A stretch of DNA of 60,023 nt from an uncultured Pelagibacteraceae bacterium (GTDB lineage: Bacteria; Pseudomonadota; Alphaproteobacteria; Pelagibacterales; Pelagibacteraceae), in the NCBI GenBank assembly GCA_902578525.1, contig CACHDJ010000004.1, forward strand, positions 1 through 60,023, written 5' to 3'. Below, one piece after another: positions 7,905 through 15,274 of this stretch (its first letter is position 1; the number at the start of each line of letters is the position of its first letter). The notes under the pieces were generated by a model. That model saw only the letters and a list, made by a program, of their open reading frames with translations. It ran no database searches and was not told the origin of the DNA. Made by a program: the position numbers and the translations under genes.

Positions 7905-9191
7905 ATGGCAATACAGTATTTAAAAAAGTCACCTAAAACTTCATCTACAGACGACAGTAAAACTAGAGGAATTGTTCAGGACTTACTTAAAAACATAGAA
8001 TCTACAAAAGAAAAAGGTTGTATCGATTTAACAAAAAAATTCGATAAGTATGATGGTGAAATTATTGTTTCAAAAGAAAGAATTAATGAAATCAAAAAAA
8101 ATTTAGATCAAAAAACTAAAGATGATGTGCAATTTTCTTATGAAAGAGTTAGAAAATTTGCAGAAGCTCAACTAAAAAATTATGGGCAAGATTTTGAGGT
8201 AGAACTTTCAAAAGGTTTATATGCTGGACAAAAATTAGTTCCAGTTAATACTGCTGGATGTTACATACCTGGTGGTAGATATGCTCATATAGCTTCTGCA
8301 GTCATGAGTGTGACTACTGCAAAAGTTGCAGGGGTAAGAAATATTATTGCTTGCAGTCCACCAAAAGAAAATTTGGGTGCCCACCCGACTATAATTTATA
8401 CTGCAGATCTTTGTGGAGCCGATGTAATTTTAAATTTAGGTGGTGTTCCTGCAATTGCTGCTATGACTAATGGGTTATTCAAAAATCCGCCCGCAGATAT
8501 AATTGTTGGACCAGGTAATCAATTTGTTGCAGAAGCAAAAAGAATTTTATTTGGAAAGGTTGGAATTGATCTGTTTGCAGGTCCTACAGAAATTGGAATC
8601 ATTGCTGATGCAAAAGCAGATCCAGAAATAGTAGCTGTTGATTTAGTTGGACAAGCAGAACATGGATATAATTCACCATGCTGGTTATATACAACTTGTA
8701 AAGAACTTGCAGAAAAAGTAATGAAAAGAGTTCCAGAATTAATTGCAGAACTTCCTGAAGTTCCAAGAACTAACGCCGATGCTGCTTGGAGAGATTATGG
8801 CGAAGTTATTCTTTGTGATACTGATGAAGAAATGGTTAAGATTAGTGATAAGTACGCACCAGAACATTTAGAAGTTCAAACTGAAAACTTAAAGTGGTTT
8901 CATGAAAGATTGACTAATTATGGATCTTTATTTGTTGGAGAAGAAACAACTGTTGCTTATGGAGATAAATGCTCTGGTACAAATCATATTTTACCCACTA
9001 AAGGTGCTGGGAAATATACTGGTGGTTTATTTGTAGGAAAGTTTATAAAAACATTAAGTTTTCAAAGAATGACGAAAGAGTCTACTGAATTAGTTGGGGC
9101 TGCGGCTGCTAGAATCTCTAGATACGAGGGTATGGAAGCTCATGCAAGAACTGGTGATGTAAGACTAAAAAAATATGGTTACTCTAACTAA
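7905..9191 (+). CDS. Histidinol dehydrogenase family enzyme, probably HpsN-like sulfopropanediol dehydrogenase
   Basis: This 428-residue NAD-dependent zinc dehydrogenase has the HisD fold: NTAGCYIPGGRYAHIASAVM near 114-133, a GPGNQFVAEAKR segment near 200, DLFAGPTEIGIIAD near 222-235, and APEHLEVQTENL near 325. The block DLVGQAEHGYNSPCWLYTT replaces the HisD form QAEHDPDSQAIL and resembles the HpsN subgroup, which oxidises 2,3-dihydroxypropane-1-sulfonate to sulfolactate. No other histidine genes are adjacent; a Pta homologue precedes it. DHPS is an abundant algal sulfonate, so catabolism fits a marine bacterium. HpsN assignment is from memory of family patterns; genuine HisD remains an alternative. 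The 3' end overlaps the convergent LysE gene by 8 bases. Confidence 0.68.
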   Translation: MAIQYLKKSPKTSSTDDSKTRGIVQDLLKNIESTKEKGCIDLTKKFDKYDGEIIVSKERINEIKKNLDQKTKDDVQFSYERVRKFAEAQLKNYGQDFEVELSKGLYAGQKLVPVNTAGCYIPGGRYAHIASAVMSVTTAKVAGVRNIIACSPPKENLGAHPTIIYTADLCGADVILNLGGVPAIAAMTNGLFKNPPADIIVGPGNQFVAEAKRILFGKVGIDLFAGPTEIGIIADAKADPEIVAVDLVGQAEHGYNSPCWLYTTCKELAEKVMKRVPELIAELPEVPRTNADAAWRDYGEVILCDTDEEMVKISDKYAPEHLEVQTENLKWFHERLTNYGSLFVGEETTVAYGDKCSGTNHILPTKGAGKYTGGLFVGKFIKTLSFQRMTKESTELVGAAAARISRYEGMEAHARTGDVRLKKYGYSN

Positions 9192-9792
9192 TTATTTCTG
9201 AAATAACGTAAATTGTTAATAAACTCATAAAAGAAATAATAAATATATTTATTATTCTCCAAATTTTCTCACTTTTAGCATACTTAGATAAATAATTTGA
9301 GAGATAACCAATAAAAAAAAAGAATAAGAAAGATGAAATGGCTGCTCCTACTCCAAATAAAATTTTTTGACTTAATAATAAATTTTTTGAAAAATTTCCT
9401 AAAAAAAATACAGTGTCAGAATAAACATGGGGATTGAGATAAGTAAATCCAAGAGTTTTTAAAAAAATATCAAATTTCGATATATTGGTGATCTCATTAT
9501 TAAAATCAACTATAGAATTATAAGATTTAATTTTTGAATAAATAAAATGGATTAAAAAAAAAATTAATAAAATATTAAATATAATTTCAATAGTTTGGCT
9601 AAAATATTGAATAAAATAATGAAAAATAAATATTCCTAAAAAAATAAGAATTAAGTCTGAAATAGAGCAAACTAGACAAACTAAAAAGATATGTTGTTTT
9701 TTTAAACCCTGCTCTATTACAAAAATATTTTGAGCACCAATTGCTAATATTAAACTTATCCCGGTAAAAAAACCTAATACCAGGTACTCCAT
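9184..9792 (-). CDS. LysE/RhtB family exporter
   Basis: This 202-residue inner-membrane protein has about six hydrophobic helices. The N-terminal pattern GFFTGISLILAIGAQNIFVI with EQGLKKQH following is the diagnostic LysE/ArgO signature. Members export basic amino acids or related metabolites by proton exchange. The family's conserved second-half segment with NPHVYSDTVFFLG is also present, closer to ArgO and LysE than to RhtB. The gene converges on the HpsN-like gene and the last eight bases are shared. The VOC gene lies 11 bases upstream on the same strand, so the two may be co-transcribed. The transported substrate is not known. Confidence 0.88.
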   Translation of the reverse strand: MEYLVLGFFTGISLILAIGAQNIFVIEQGLKKQHIFLVCLVCSISDLILIFLGIFIFHYFIQYFSQTIEIIFNILLIFFLIHFIYSKIKSYNSIVDFNNEITNISKFDIFLKTLGFTYLNPHVYSDTVFFLGNFSKNLLLSQKILFGVGAAISSFLFFFFIGYLSNYLSKYAKSEKIWRIINIFIISFMSLLTIYVISEIIS

Positions 9793-9803
9793 CTAATTTT
9801 TAA

Positions 9804-10214
9804 TTATTCTGGATTAGCTGTTAAAGTTTTAATTTCTAAAATATTCTCGTTGGGGTCTTTAACAAAAAAAGTTTCCTGCTCATATTTTGTCCCTTTAAAT
9901 CTTAAATATGGCTCATCGTAGTACTTATGGCCGTTTTTTTTTAATCTATTTTTTAAATTGTCAAAATCTTTTCTAGATAAGTGAACTCCAAAATGAGGAA
10001 CTGAAACGTTTCCCATATCAACATCATGTCTCTCATTTTCTAGTTTATGTTCACTTGCATGAAGTGTTAATTCATTACCCCAAAAATCAACATCTGCCCA
10101 TTCTTGAGCTGAATTATCAAGTCGGCACCCTAATGTCTCACTATAAAATTTTTTTGCTGTTTCTAAATCACCACAAGGAATAGCTAGGTGAAAACAGTTA
10201 GTATTTTTGTACAT
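9804..10214 (-). CDS. VOC (glyoxalase/extradiol dioxygenase fold) protein
   Basis: This 136-residue single-domain protein has the vicinal oxygen chelate fold: it opens with NCFHLAIPCGDLETAKKFY, has the middle VPHFGVHLSRKDF block near 71-83, and ends with YEQETFFVKDPNENILEIK near 112-130. The two histidines (H9 and H74 by count) and the late glutamate E127 are placed where VOC enzymes hold a metal. The length and the paired beta-alpha-beta-beta-beta units fit a small dioxygenase or lyase. The start has a good SD (AAAGGAGATAA). It is divergent from cysE with a 77-base gap, and upstream of the LysE exporter. The substrate is unknown. Confidence 0.82.
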   Translation of the reverse strand: MYKNTNCFHLAIPCGDLETAKKFYSETLGCRLDNSAQEWADVDFWGNELTLHASEHKLENERHDVDMGNVSVPHFGVHLSRKDFDNLKNRLKKNGHKYYDEPYLRFKGTKYEQETFFVKDPNENILEIKTLTANPE

Positions 10215-10291
10215 GTTATTATCTCCTTTAAATTCTAAATATAATCACTATATAACTCACACAAATTTTTATATCAAGCGAACAAATTTTT

Positions 10292-10861
10292 ATGAATGAT
10301 TACTTACAATCTATAATTGACAGAGATCCTGCGGCAAAATCTAAATTAAGTTTAATTTTAACTTACCCAGGTGTTAAGGCTATTTTTTTTCACAGAATCG
10401 CTAATTTTTTTGCAATCGCAAAATTTGATCTAATAGCAAGAATGATTTCTCAATTTTCAAGATTTTTAACTGGAATAGAAATTCATCCAAAAGCAAAAAT
10501 TGGAAAAAATTTATTTATTGATCATGGTATGGGTGTTGTGATTGGAGAAACTTCAGATATAGGAAATAATGTTACTATTTATCATAACGTTACTTTAGGC
10601 GGTATATCTCCAAGTATTAATTCTAATGAACAAAGAGATATTAAGAGACATCCAACTTTAGAAGATAATGTTGTTGTTGGTTCAGGAGCACAAATATTAG
10701 GACCTATAATAATTGGTAAAAATTCTTTAATTGGATCTAATTCAGTAATAACTAAAAATGTATCAGAAAAATCTGTTATGGCTGGTATTCCAGCAAAAAG
10801 AGTTGGTGATGCTTCAAAAGGATTTAAGCCATACGCGGTTACAGATGAAGATAAAGACTAA
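10292..10861 (+). CDS. cysE: Serine O-acetyltransferase
   Basis: This 189-residue enzyme acetylates serine with acetyl-CoA, the first step of cysteine synthesis. The N-terminal helical part carries the RDPAAKS motif at 11-17. The C-terminal left-handed beta helix shows hexapeptide repeats from GIEIHPKAKIGKNLFIDHG through VVGSGAQILGPIIIG to SVMAGIPAKRVG. The catalytic His-Asp region appears as IDHGMGVVIGET and YHNVTLGG. It is of the short CysE class without a long N-terminal extension. The stop overlaps the cysK start (TAATG), so the pair is translationally coupled. Cysteine synthesis next to sulfite and sulfonate genes gives this part of the window a sulfur theme. Confidence 0.93.
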   Translation: MNDYLQSIIDRDPAAKSKLSLILTYPGVKAIFFHRIANFFAIAKFDLIARMISQFSRFLTGIEIHPKAKIGKNLFIDHGMGVVIGETSDIGNNVTIYHNVTLGGISPSINSNEQRDIKRHPTLEDNVVVGSGAQILGPIIIGKNSLIGSNSVITKNVSEKSVMAGIPAKRVGDASKGFKPYAVTDEDKD

Positions 10862-11862
10862 TGACAAACATTAGAAATAATTTTATCGATTCAATAGGGA
10901 ATACTCCTCTAATAAAATTAAAAGCAGCTTCTGAAATTACTGGATGTAATATTTATGGTAAAGCTGAATTTTTAAACCCAGGGGGTTCAGTTAAAGATCG
11001 AGCAGCATTAGCTTTAATTAAAGATGCTCAAGAAAAAAAATTAATTTTTAAAGGTGGCACTGTTGTTGAAGGGACAGCTGGTAACACTGGTATTGGATTA
11101 GGTCTATTAGGTAATTCGCTCGGCTATAAAACAATTATAGTAATGAATGACAATCAAACCCAAGAAAAAAAAGATATGTTAAGAAATCTTGGTGCTGAGT
11201 TACGATTAGTTCCTGCCAAGCCTTATAAAGATGATGGTAATTATGTAAAAGTCGCTGCAAGACTAGCAGATGAATTGAGACCTACAAATAACAATGGGGT
11301 TATCTGGGCCAATCAGTTTGACAACACTGCTAATGCAAAAGGTCATTATGAAGGAACAGGAAAAGAAATTTGGGATCAAACAGAAGGTAAAGTTGATGCG
11401 TTTGTTTGTTCTTCAGGCACAGGTGGAACAATTTCAGGGGTTAGTAACGCTCTTAAAGAAAAGAATAAAGATATAAAGATTTATTTATCTGATCCAAAAG
11501 GTTCTGCTCTTTACAATTATATTAAGAATGGTGAATTAAAATCTGAAGGAGCTTCAATCACGGAAGGTATTGGATCAAGTAGAATTACAAAAAATTTTGA
11601 AAATGCAAAAATTGATGGTGCCTTCTCAATAGATGATCATGAAGCTCTACCTATTCTTTATGATTTAATTCAAAACGAAGGTTTAAGTCTAGGAACAAGC
11701 TGTGGAATTAATATAGCAGGAGCCATTAAACTTGGAAAAGAATTGGGCCCAGGAAAAACTATCGTTACAATTCTTTGTGACAAGTCAGATAAATACAACT
11801 CTAAGATGTTTAATAAATCATTTTTAAAAGAGAAAAAACTCCCCCTCCCAAGTTGGCTATAA
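10861..11862 (+). CDS. cysK: Cysteine synthase (O-acetylserine sulfhydrylase)
   Basis: This 333-residue PLP enzyme combines O-acetylserine with sulfide to give cysteine. The PLP lysine is K45 in NPGGSVKDRAAL. The substrate loop EGTAGNTGIGLG is at about 79-90, and the phosphate-binding glycine loop SSGTGGTISG lies near 183-192. It is somewhat longer than typical CysK (about 310) because of extra residues at the C-terminus. The start ATG shares one base with the cysE stop. A stem-loop with a T run follows 15 bases after the stop, closing the cysEK operon. CysM or a beta-synthase relative is an alternative, but the cysE linkage favours CysK. Confidence 0.93.
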   Translation: MTNIRNNFIDSIGNTPLIKLKAASEITGCNIYGKAEFLNPGGSVKDRAALALIKDAQEKKLIFKGGTVVEGTAGNTGIGLGLLGNSLGYKTIIVMNDNQTQEKKDMLRNLGAELRLVPAKPYKDDGNYVKVAARLADELRPTNNNGVIWANQFDNTANAKGHYEGTGKEIWDQTEGKVDAFVCSSGTGGTISGVSNALKEKNKDIKIYLSDPKGSALYNYIKNGELKSEGASITEGIGSSRITKNFENAKIDGAFSIDDHEALPILYDLIQNEGLSLGTSCGINIAGAIKLGKELGPGKTIVTILCDKSDKYNSKMFNKSFLKEKKLPLPSWL

Positions 11863-11877
11863 TATCGCATACCAGCT

Positions 11878-11901
11878 ATGTAACAAAACAGTTACATTTT
11901 T
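11878..11901 (+). terminator. Rho-independent terminator after cysEK
   Basis: A perfect 7-base-pair stem, ATGTAAC with GTTACAT, encloses a six-base loop and runs into TTTT. It lies 15 bases after the cysK stop and before the strong SD of the next operon, so it separates cysEK from the small-protein operon. Confidence 0.7.
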
Positions 11902-11949
11902 AGTCTAATATTAATTAATCTAGAATAACAATAATCAACGAGGAGAGTT

Positions 11950-12321
11950 ATGAAAAAAACTATTTTATTTTTATCTTTTTTTATTTTCACTTCTGTTTAT
12001 GCAGAAATGATTAAAAGTGACAGATCAAAAGCAATGGATTGTATAGGAATTTATATGGCTAATTACTTTCTTCCATCAGGTGAAAAATTTGAGTATGGGA
12101 TGAAAGAAAAATCTATTTCAACAGTAAAAGTTTTAAAAACATATGCTTTAGAAATAGGTATACCAGAAAAGGAATGGGATGATGAAGTGAATAAGGCGGT
12201 AGATAAACATTATGGTTCAAAATACGACAAAGCTAAAACTGACAAATGTCATACATTTGTTGAAGCTTTAGTCCCTAATGGAGCTGAAAGAGTAAAAAAA
12301 GTAGTTCAAACTTTATATTAA
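11950..12321 (+). CDS. Small secreted protein of unknown function
   Basis: This 123-residue protein has a clear signal peptide, MKKTILFLSFFIFTSVYA, with likely cleavage after residue 18. The mature part is about 105 residues, charged and mostly helical, with two cysteines (C31 and C98 by count) that could form a disulfide in the periplasm. I do not recognise a family. The SD GAGGAGAG sits 3 to 4 bases before the ATG. It is the first gene of a ten-gene run of small plus-strand genes that ends at 15274. The gap to the next gene is 18 bases. A periplasmic accessory role for the operon is plausible but unproven. Confidence 0.8.
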   Translation: MKKTILFLSFFIFTSVYAEMIKSDRSKAMDCIGIYMANYFLPSGEKFEYGMKEKSISTVKVLKTYALEIGIPEKEWDDEVNKAVDKHYGSKYDKAKTDKCHTFVEALVPNGAERVKKVVQTLY

Positions 12322-12339
12322 AATAAAAAAGGAGAAAAA

Positions 12340-12621
12340 ATGGAAAAAGAAATGTTAATAGTGGCTAAATTAAAAGAAGGTATGTTTGAAAAGTTTATGG
12401 GTTTCATGCAATCGCCTGAAGGTTTAGCAGAAAGAGCTAAAGTTGCAGTAGTAGAAAAAACTATTGGAACAGTAACACCAGATAAAAGTACTGTAATGTT
12501 TAAGATATTTTGTATTGATGAACCTGCATTACACAAATTTATTGAAGGAACTGAAGTGTCAAAACCTATCATGGATGCTGTGTTAGATAGCTACACAATT
12601 TATAATTTATCAAAAGTATAA
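12340..12621 (+). CDS. Small protein, probable dimeric alpha/beta-barrel fold
   Basis: This 93-residue soluble protein has no signal or membrane segment. The predicted order is strand (EMLIVAKLK), helix (GMFEKFMGFMQS), strand (KVAVVEKTIGTV), strand (STVMFKIFCID), helix (EPALHKFIEG), and a final strand (SYTIYNLSKV). That order is typical of ferredoxin-like dimeric alpha/beta-barrel (ABM-type) proteins. Family membership is inferred from this pattern only. It has a strong SD (AAAAGGAG). The neighbours at 12631 and 12936 have a similar size and layout, so the three may be an ancient tandem set. Function unknown. Confidence 0.75.
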   Translation: MEKEMLIVAKLKEGMFEKFMGFMQSPEGLAERAKVAVVEKTIGTVTPDKSTVMFKIFCIDEPALHKFIEGTEVSKPIMDAVLDSYTIYNLSKV

Positions 12622-12630
12622 GGAGATAAA

Positions 12631-12921
12631 ATGAAAAACTATATAGTAACTCACACTTTTAAGTCAAAAGAAGCTAAAGCTAAAATGATAGAAGTTACTG
12701 GATCAATGTCGATGGAAGACATGACTAAAGCAATGACAAGTGATAATGCAAAATGTCAAATGAGCTGGAACACACCAGGTGATAATTTAACAATGTATTG
12801 TTGGTGGAAAGGTACTAATCCAGATGCCATTAATAAACAATTAGAGTCTATGAATGATTTCTATGAACCTCATAAATTTGTTGAGTGTACAGATGATGTT
12901 ATAGATTTTAATGCTAAATAA
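12631..12921 (+). CDS. Small protein of unknown function
   Basis: This 96-residue soluble protein opens with MKNYIVTHTFKSKEAKAKM and contains a Met-rich helix (SMSMEDMTKAM), a Trp-rich strand (LTMYCWWKG), and three cysteines. The alternation of strands and helices again suggests a ferredoxin-like or ABM-type fold. No family is recognised with confidence. It lies 9 bases after the previous stop with an SD (TAAGGAGAT), and 14 bases before the next gene, so it is part of the same operon. The cysteines and paired tryptophans could bind a small hydrophobic ligand or metal, but nothing in the sequence proves it. Confidence 0.75.
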   Translation: MKNYIVTHTFKSKEAKAKMIEVTGSMSMEDMTKAMTSDNAKCQMSWNTPGDNLTMYCWWKGTNPDAINKQLESMNDFYEPHKFVECTDDVIDFNAK

Positions 12922-12935
12922 AATAAGGATTAACA

Positions 12936-13244
12936 ATGAAAGTAATTTATACAAGAACAATGAGGGTAAAAGATGATGGCTTAGGAAAAGCAATGGAAAT
13001 TGGAAAAGGTTTAGCGACAGTTAGAAAAAAACATTATCCTAATCATGATGTCTATTTTTCTTTTCAAATGGGTGGAGACCCTAGAACAATAAGAGAAACT
13101 TTAATCGGACCTATGTTTGAAGGTGATAATGATGCTGACGCTAACATGTCTGCAGATCCTGAATATATAAAACTTTTAGAGCAGTTGAAAGAAGTTGCAA
13201 TAGAAGGTACTATTGAAGATGAGATTAGGCCAATATTTAGTTAG
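12936..13244 (+). CDS. Small protein of unknown function
   Basis: This 102-residue soluble protein starts MKVIYTRTMRVKDDGLGKAM. Its layout is strand, helix, strand (HDVYFSFQMGG), a loop rich in Asp and Asn (EGDNDADANM), then a long C-terminal helix. It may be a third relative of the ABM-like small proteins just upstream, but the similarity is in shape, not in clear identity. There are no cysteines. The start is preceded by AAAATAAGGATT, a moderate SD. The gap to the membrane-protein gene downstream is 14 bases. Function unknown. Confidence 0.75.
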   Translation: MKVIYTRTMRVKDDGLGKAMEIGKGLATVRKKHYPNHDVYFSFQMGGDPRTIRETLIGPMFEGDNDADANMSADPEYIKLLEQLKEVAIEGTIEDEIRPIFS

Positions 13245-13258
13245 TTTAAGGTATTAAT

Positions 13259-13675
13259 ATGATAGAGAAATTTAACGGAATATTTTATTTAGCAGTTTTT
13301 ATAGTTCATTTTGTAGGATTTGCTTATTATGGATTTAGGTGTGTTTTCCAAACAAAATCTTTTTTAGATCAGTATGGTATTGATGACACCGGCGCTGGGA
13401 TGGTTAGATTTTTTGGATCAATATTTTTCGGCTCTGTAGTTATGGCTATCTATGTTGGTTTTATAAGACCTAATGGTTTAGAAGCAACTTGGGGATTCTT
13501 TAATCTTATATTCTTACAGAACCTATCAGCTTTTATAGTTGGTTTTTATAATACAAAAATTAATAAACTTGGTCATACGGACAAAACTTCTGATGAAGGG
13601 ATATATGCTCCGCTATTTTTAACTATTTTAAGTGCTGTACTTTGTTACGGTTTAGCTGATAAAATATACGTCTAA
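13259..13675 (+). CDS. Four-helix integral membrane protein, unknown
   Basis: This 138-residue protein has four predicted membrane helices, at about 7-29, 44-66, 78-100 and 114-134. Short loops carry mostly polar residues. The segment YGIDDTGAGMVRFFG between helices one and two is the most distinctive stretch. I do not recognise a family with certainty. It sits inside the small-protein operon between a soluble ABM-like gene and a cupin, with 14 and 15 base gaps. It could be a permease subunit, a membrane redox partner or an anchoring protein for the soluble members. Confidence 0.75.
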   Translation: MIEKFNGIFYLAVFIVHFVGFAYYGFRCVFQTKSFLDQYGIDDTGAGMVRFFGSIFFGSVVMAIYVGFIRPNGLEATWGFFNLIFLQNLSAFIVGFYNTKINKLGHTDKTSDEGIYAPLFLTILSAVLCYGLADKIYV

Positions 13676-13690
13676 ATAAAAGGAGAAGCT

Positions 13691-14041
13691 ATGGCAGGAG
13701 TAGAAGTAAAAAGCTTTAATAAAGCAGACGAGGTTAATAATAATTTTAATAATGCAAAAATAGAAGCTGTAAAAGTTGGAAACCAAAGGGTAATGAAACT
13801 TACTCTACAGCCTGGATGGAAATGGTCAAAAGATATTAAACCAACAGTTGGGGGTGATAGCTGTCAGGCAACACATCTTGGTGTAATTGTTTCAGGAGCT
13901 GTTTGCGCAAAACATAATGATGGAACTGAAATAACTTATAAAGCTGGAGACGCATATTCTATTCAGCCAGGTCATGATGGATGGGTAGTAGGAAATAAAC
14001 CAGCTATTGTTTATGAGTTTCATGGTATGTGGGGTGAATAA
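13691..14041 (+). CDS. Cupin-domain protein
   Basis: This 116-residue protein has a single cupin barrel. The region CQATHLGVIVSGAVCAKHND at about 58-77 carries the first motif with its histidine and glycine, and GDAYSIQPGHDGWVVG at about 86-101 carries the second with PGH. It resembles small cupins with a metal-binding or ligand-binding barrel that act as enzymes or sensors. The SD AAAAGGAGAAGC is strong. The stop overlaps the next ATG by one base (TAATG), giving tight coupling to the SnoaL-like gene. The substrate is unknown. It is unrelated to the DddK cupin at 43092. Confidence 0.82.
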   Translation: MAGVEVKSFNKADEVNNNFNNAKIEAVKVGNQRVMKLTLQPGWKWSKDIKPTVGGDSCQATHLGVIVSGAVCAKHNDGTEITYKAGDAYSIQPGHDGWVVGNKPAIVYEFHGMWGE

Positions 14042-14361
14042 TGTCAATATTAAAAAGATACACTGATGCAATAGATAAGAAAGATGAAGCAACTATGAAT
14101 GAGCTTTTGCATGATGATTTTAAGTTCACAATGCATAAATCTGGAAATTCTCTTGGAAAAGCTGATGTAATCAAATGGGCAATGAGTGGTGATATCAATC
14201 AAGATAAAGCTCGAGTTGTTTATGAAAATGATGAAATCGGTGTACACCATTCATTCGTAACTTTTAATGATGGAAATGTAGAAGCTGTAATGGCAGTTTA
14301 TAGATATAAAGATGGAAAGATTACTAGTTTAGAAACTGGTGCTACTCCAATGTCTAAATAA
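14041..14361 (+). CDS. SnoaL/NTF2-like small protein
   Basis: This 106-residue protein follows the NTF2-like pattern: an N-terminal helix with LKRYTDAIDKKDEATMNELL, the segment HDDFKFTMHKSG, a helix ADVIKWAMSG, and then curved strands ending EAVMAVYRYKDGKITSLE. Proteins of this fold are isomerases, cyclases, dehydratases or ligand binders with a conical pocket. Starts and stops overlap on both sides (TAATG upstream, TAATG downstream), so it is translated together with the cupin before it and the DUF2798 protein after it. The reaction cannot be named. Confidence 0.82.
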   Translation: MSILKRYTDAIDKKDEATMNELLHDDFKFTMHKSGNSLGKADVIKWAMSGDINQDKARVVYENDEIGVHHSFVTFNDGNVEAVMAVYRYKDGKITSLETGATPMSK

Positions 14362-14582
14362 TGTTTTCAAAAAAATATTTTGATTTCATATTCATTTTAA
14401 TTATGGGTTTTGGCATGAGCTTACTCATGACACTTATAATTACTTATATAAATACTGGAATGGATAATGAATATATCAATAGGTTTTTTAAAGCTTGGTC
14501 AGTAAGTTTACCTATAGCGATTATAGCTGCACTTGTTCTAGGCCCACCAATAAAAAAATTAGTAGATAAAATTACCAAATAA
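14361..14582 (+). CDS. DUF2798-like two-helix membrane protein
   Basis: This 73-residue protein has two membrane helices at about 9-30 and 47-64. The loop with FFKAWSVSLPIAI and the ending GPPIKKLVDKITK match what I recall of DUF2798, a family of short bacterial membrane proteins of unknown role. It overlaps the preceding SnoaL-like stop by one base. The next gene begins 16 bases later with GTG. Located before two SMR-like proteins, it may belong to the same transport unit. Confidence 0.8.
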   Translation: MFSKKYFDFIFILIMGFGMSLLMTLIITYINTGMDNEYINRFFKAWSVSLPIAIIAALVLGPPIKKLVDKITK

Positions 14583-14598
14583 GAATATTCTTTAATTT

Positions 14599-14934
14599 GT
14601 GAGTAACATAATTGCATACATTATTCTTATATTTGCAGTTATTTTGGGTACTGCAGCAAACGGTTTTGCCAAAGGTGCAAACGGTTTTACATTAATCATA
14701 CCAAGCTTATTAACAGCAATAACTATTGTTGGCTGTATGTTCACATTATCTATAGTTATGAAAACTATTCCTGTGGGTATAACTTACGCTTCATTTGCTG
14801 GTTTATGTATAATAGCTACAACCATTGTTGGAATTTATAAATTTAATCAAACACCTGATTTTTATACTATCATTGGTTTAAGCTTAATTATTTCAGGAGT
14901 TTTGATTGTTAACTTGCTTGGTAAAACAGGTTAA
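14599..14934 (+). CDS. SMR-like small four-helix transporter, first of a pair
   Basis: This 111-residue protein has four membrane helices and the small multidrug resistance layout. Helix one reads IILIFAVILGTAANGFAKG, then ANGFTLIIPSLLT, TIPVGITYASFAGL in the loop-three region, and ISGVLIVNLLGKTG at the end. The start is GTG. The membrane-embedded glutamate that drives transport in EmrE (E14) aligns to glycine here, so proton-coupled drug export in the classic manner is doubtful. The next gene, 4 bases downstream, is a close paralogue; paired SMR genes usually form heterodimers. A metabolite exporter or flippase-like role is possible. Confidence 0.8.
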   Translation: MSNIIAYIILIFAVILGTAANGFAKGANGFTLIIPSLLTAITIVGCMFTLSIVMKTIPVGITYASFAGLCIIATTIVGIYKFNQTPDFYTIIGLSLIISGVLIVNLLGKTG

Positions 14935-14938
14935 ATTT

Positions 14939-15274
14939 ATGTCAAATTTATCTGGATATATATTTTTAATTTTAGGAATTTTACTTGGGATAATTTCAAA
15001 TGGTTTTTTAAAATCAACAAATGGTTTTACATTATTAACACCAACAATTTTTTGTATACTTACTATTATAGCTTGTATTTTTTGTTTATCAAAAGCAATG
15101 AATATAATCCCAGTAGGTTTTACTTATGCTACTTATGGTGGCTTAACGATTACTGCTGTTACTTTATTTGGGGTGTTTAAATATAATCAAATACCAAATA
15201 TTTATGGGATAATTGGAATAACTTTAATTATCATTGGGGTGATTTTATTGAACACTCTTGGTAAAACTACCTAG
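14939..15274 (+). CDS. SMR-like small four-helix transporter, second of a pair
   Basis: This 111-residue paralogue of the preceding protein shares the pattern NGF(F/L)K..NGFTL, IPVGFTYATYGGLT, FNQ/YNQ, and a C-terminal LLNTLGKTT. I chose ATG at 14939, four bases after the previous stop; an upstream TTG in frame would only extend it into the earlier gene. The EmrE E14 position is again glycine. Opposite topology for the two partners is common in SMR pairs, but I could not evaluate the charge bias rigorously. The 3' end overlaps the convergent HisN-like gene by 8 bases and no terminator is visible. Confidence 0.8.
   Translation: MSNLSGYIFLILGILLGIISNGFLKSTNGFTLLTPTIFCILTIIACIFCLSKAMNIIPVGFTYATYGGLTITAVTLFGVFKYNQIPNIYGIIGITLIIIGVILLNTLGKTT

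Noticed and set aside
7905-9191. Plain hisD of histidine synthesis
   Set aside because: No his operon is adjacent and the QAEHG block is HpsN-like; kept only as an alternative.
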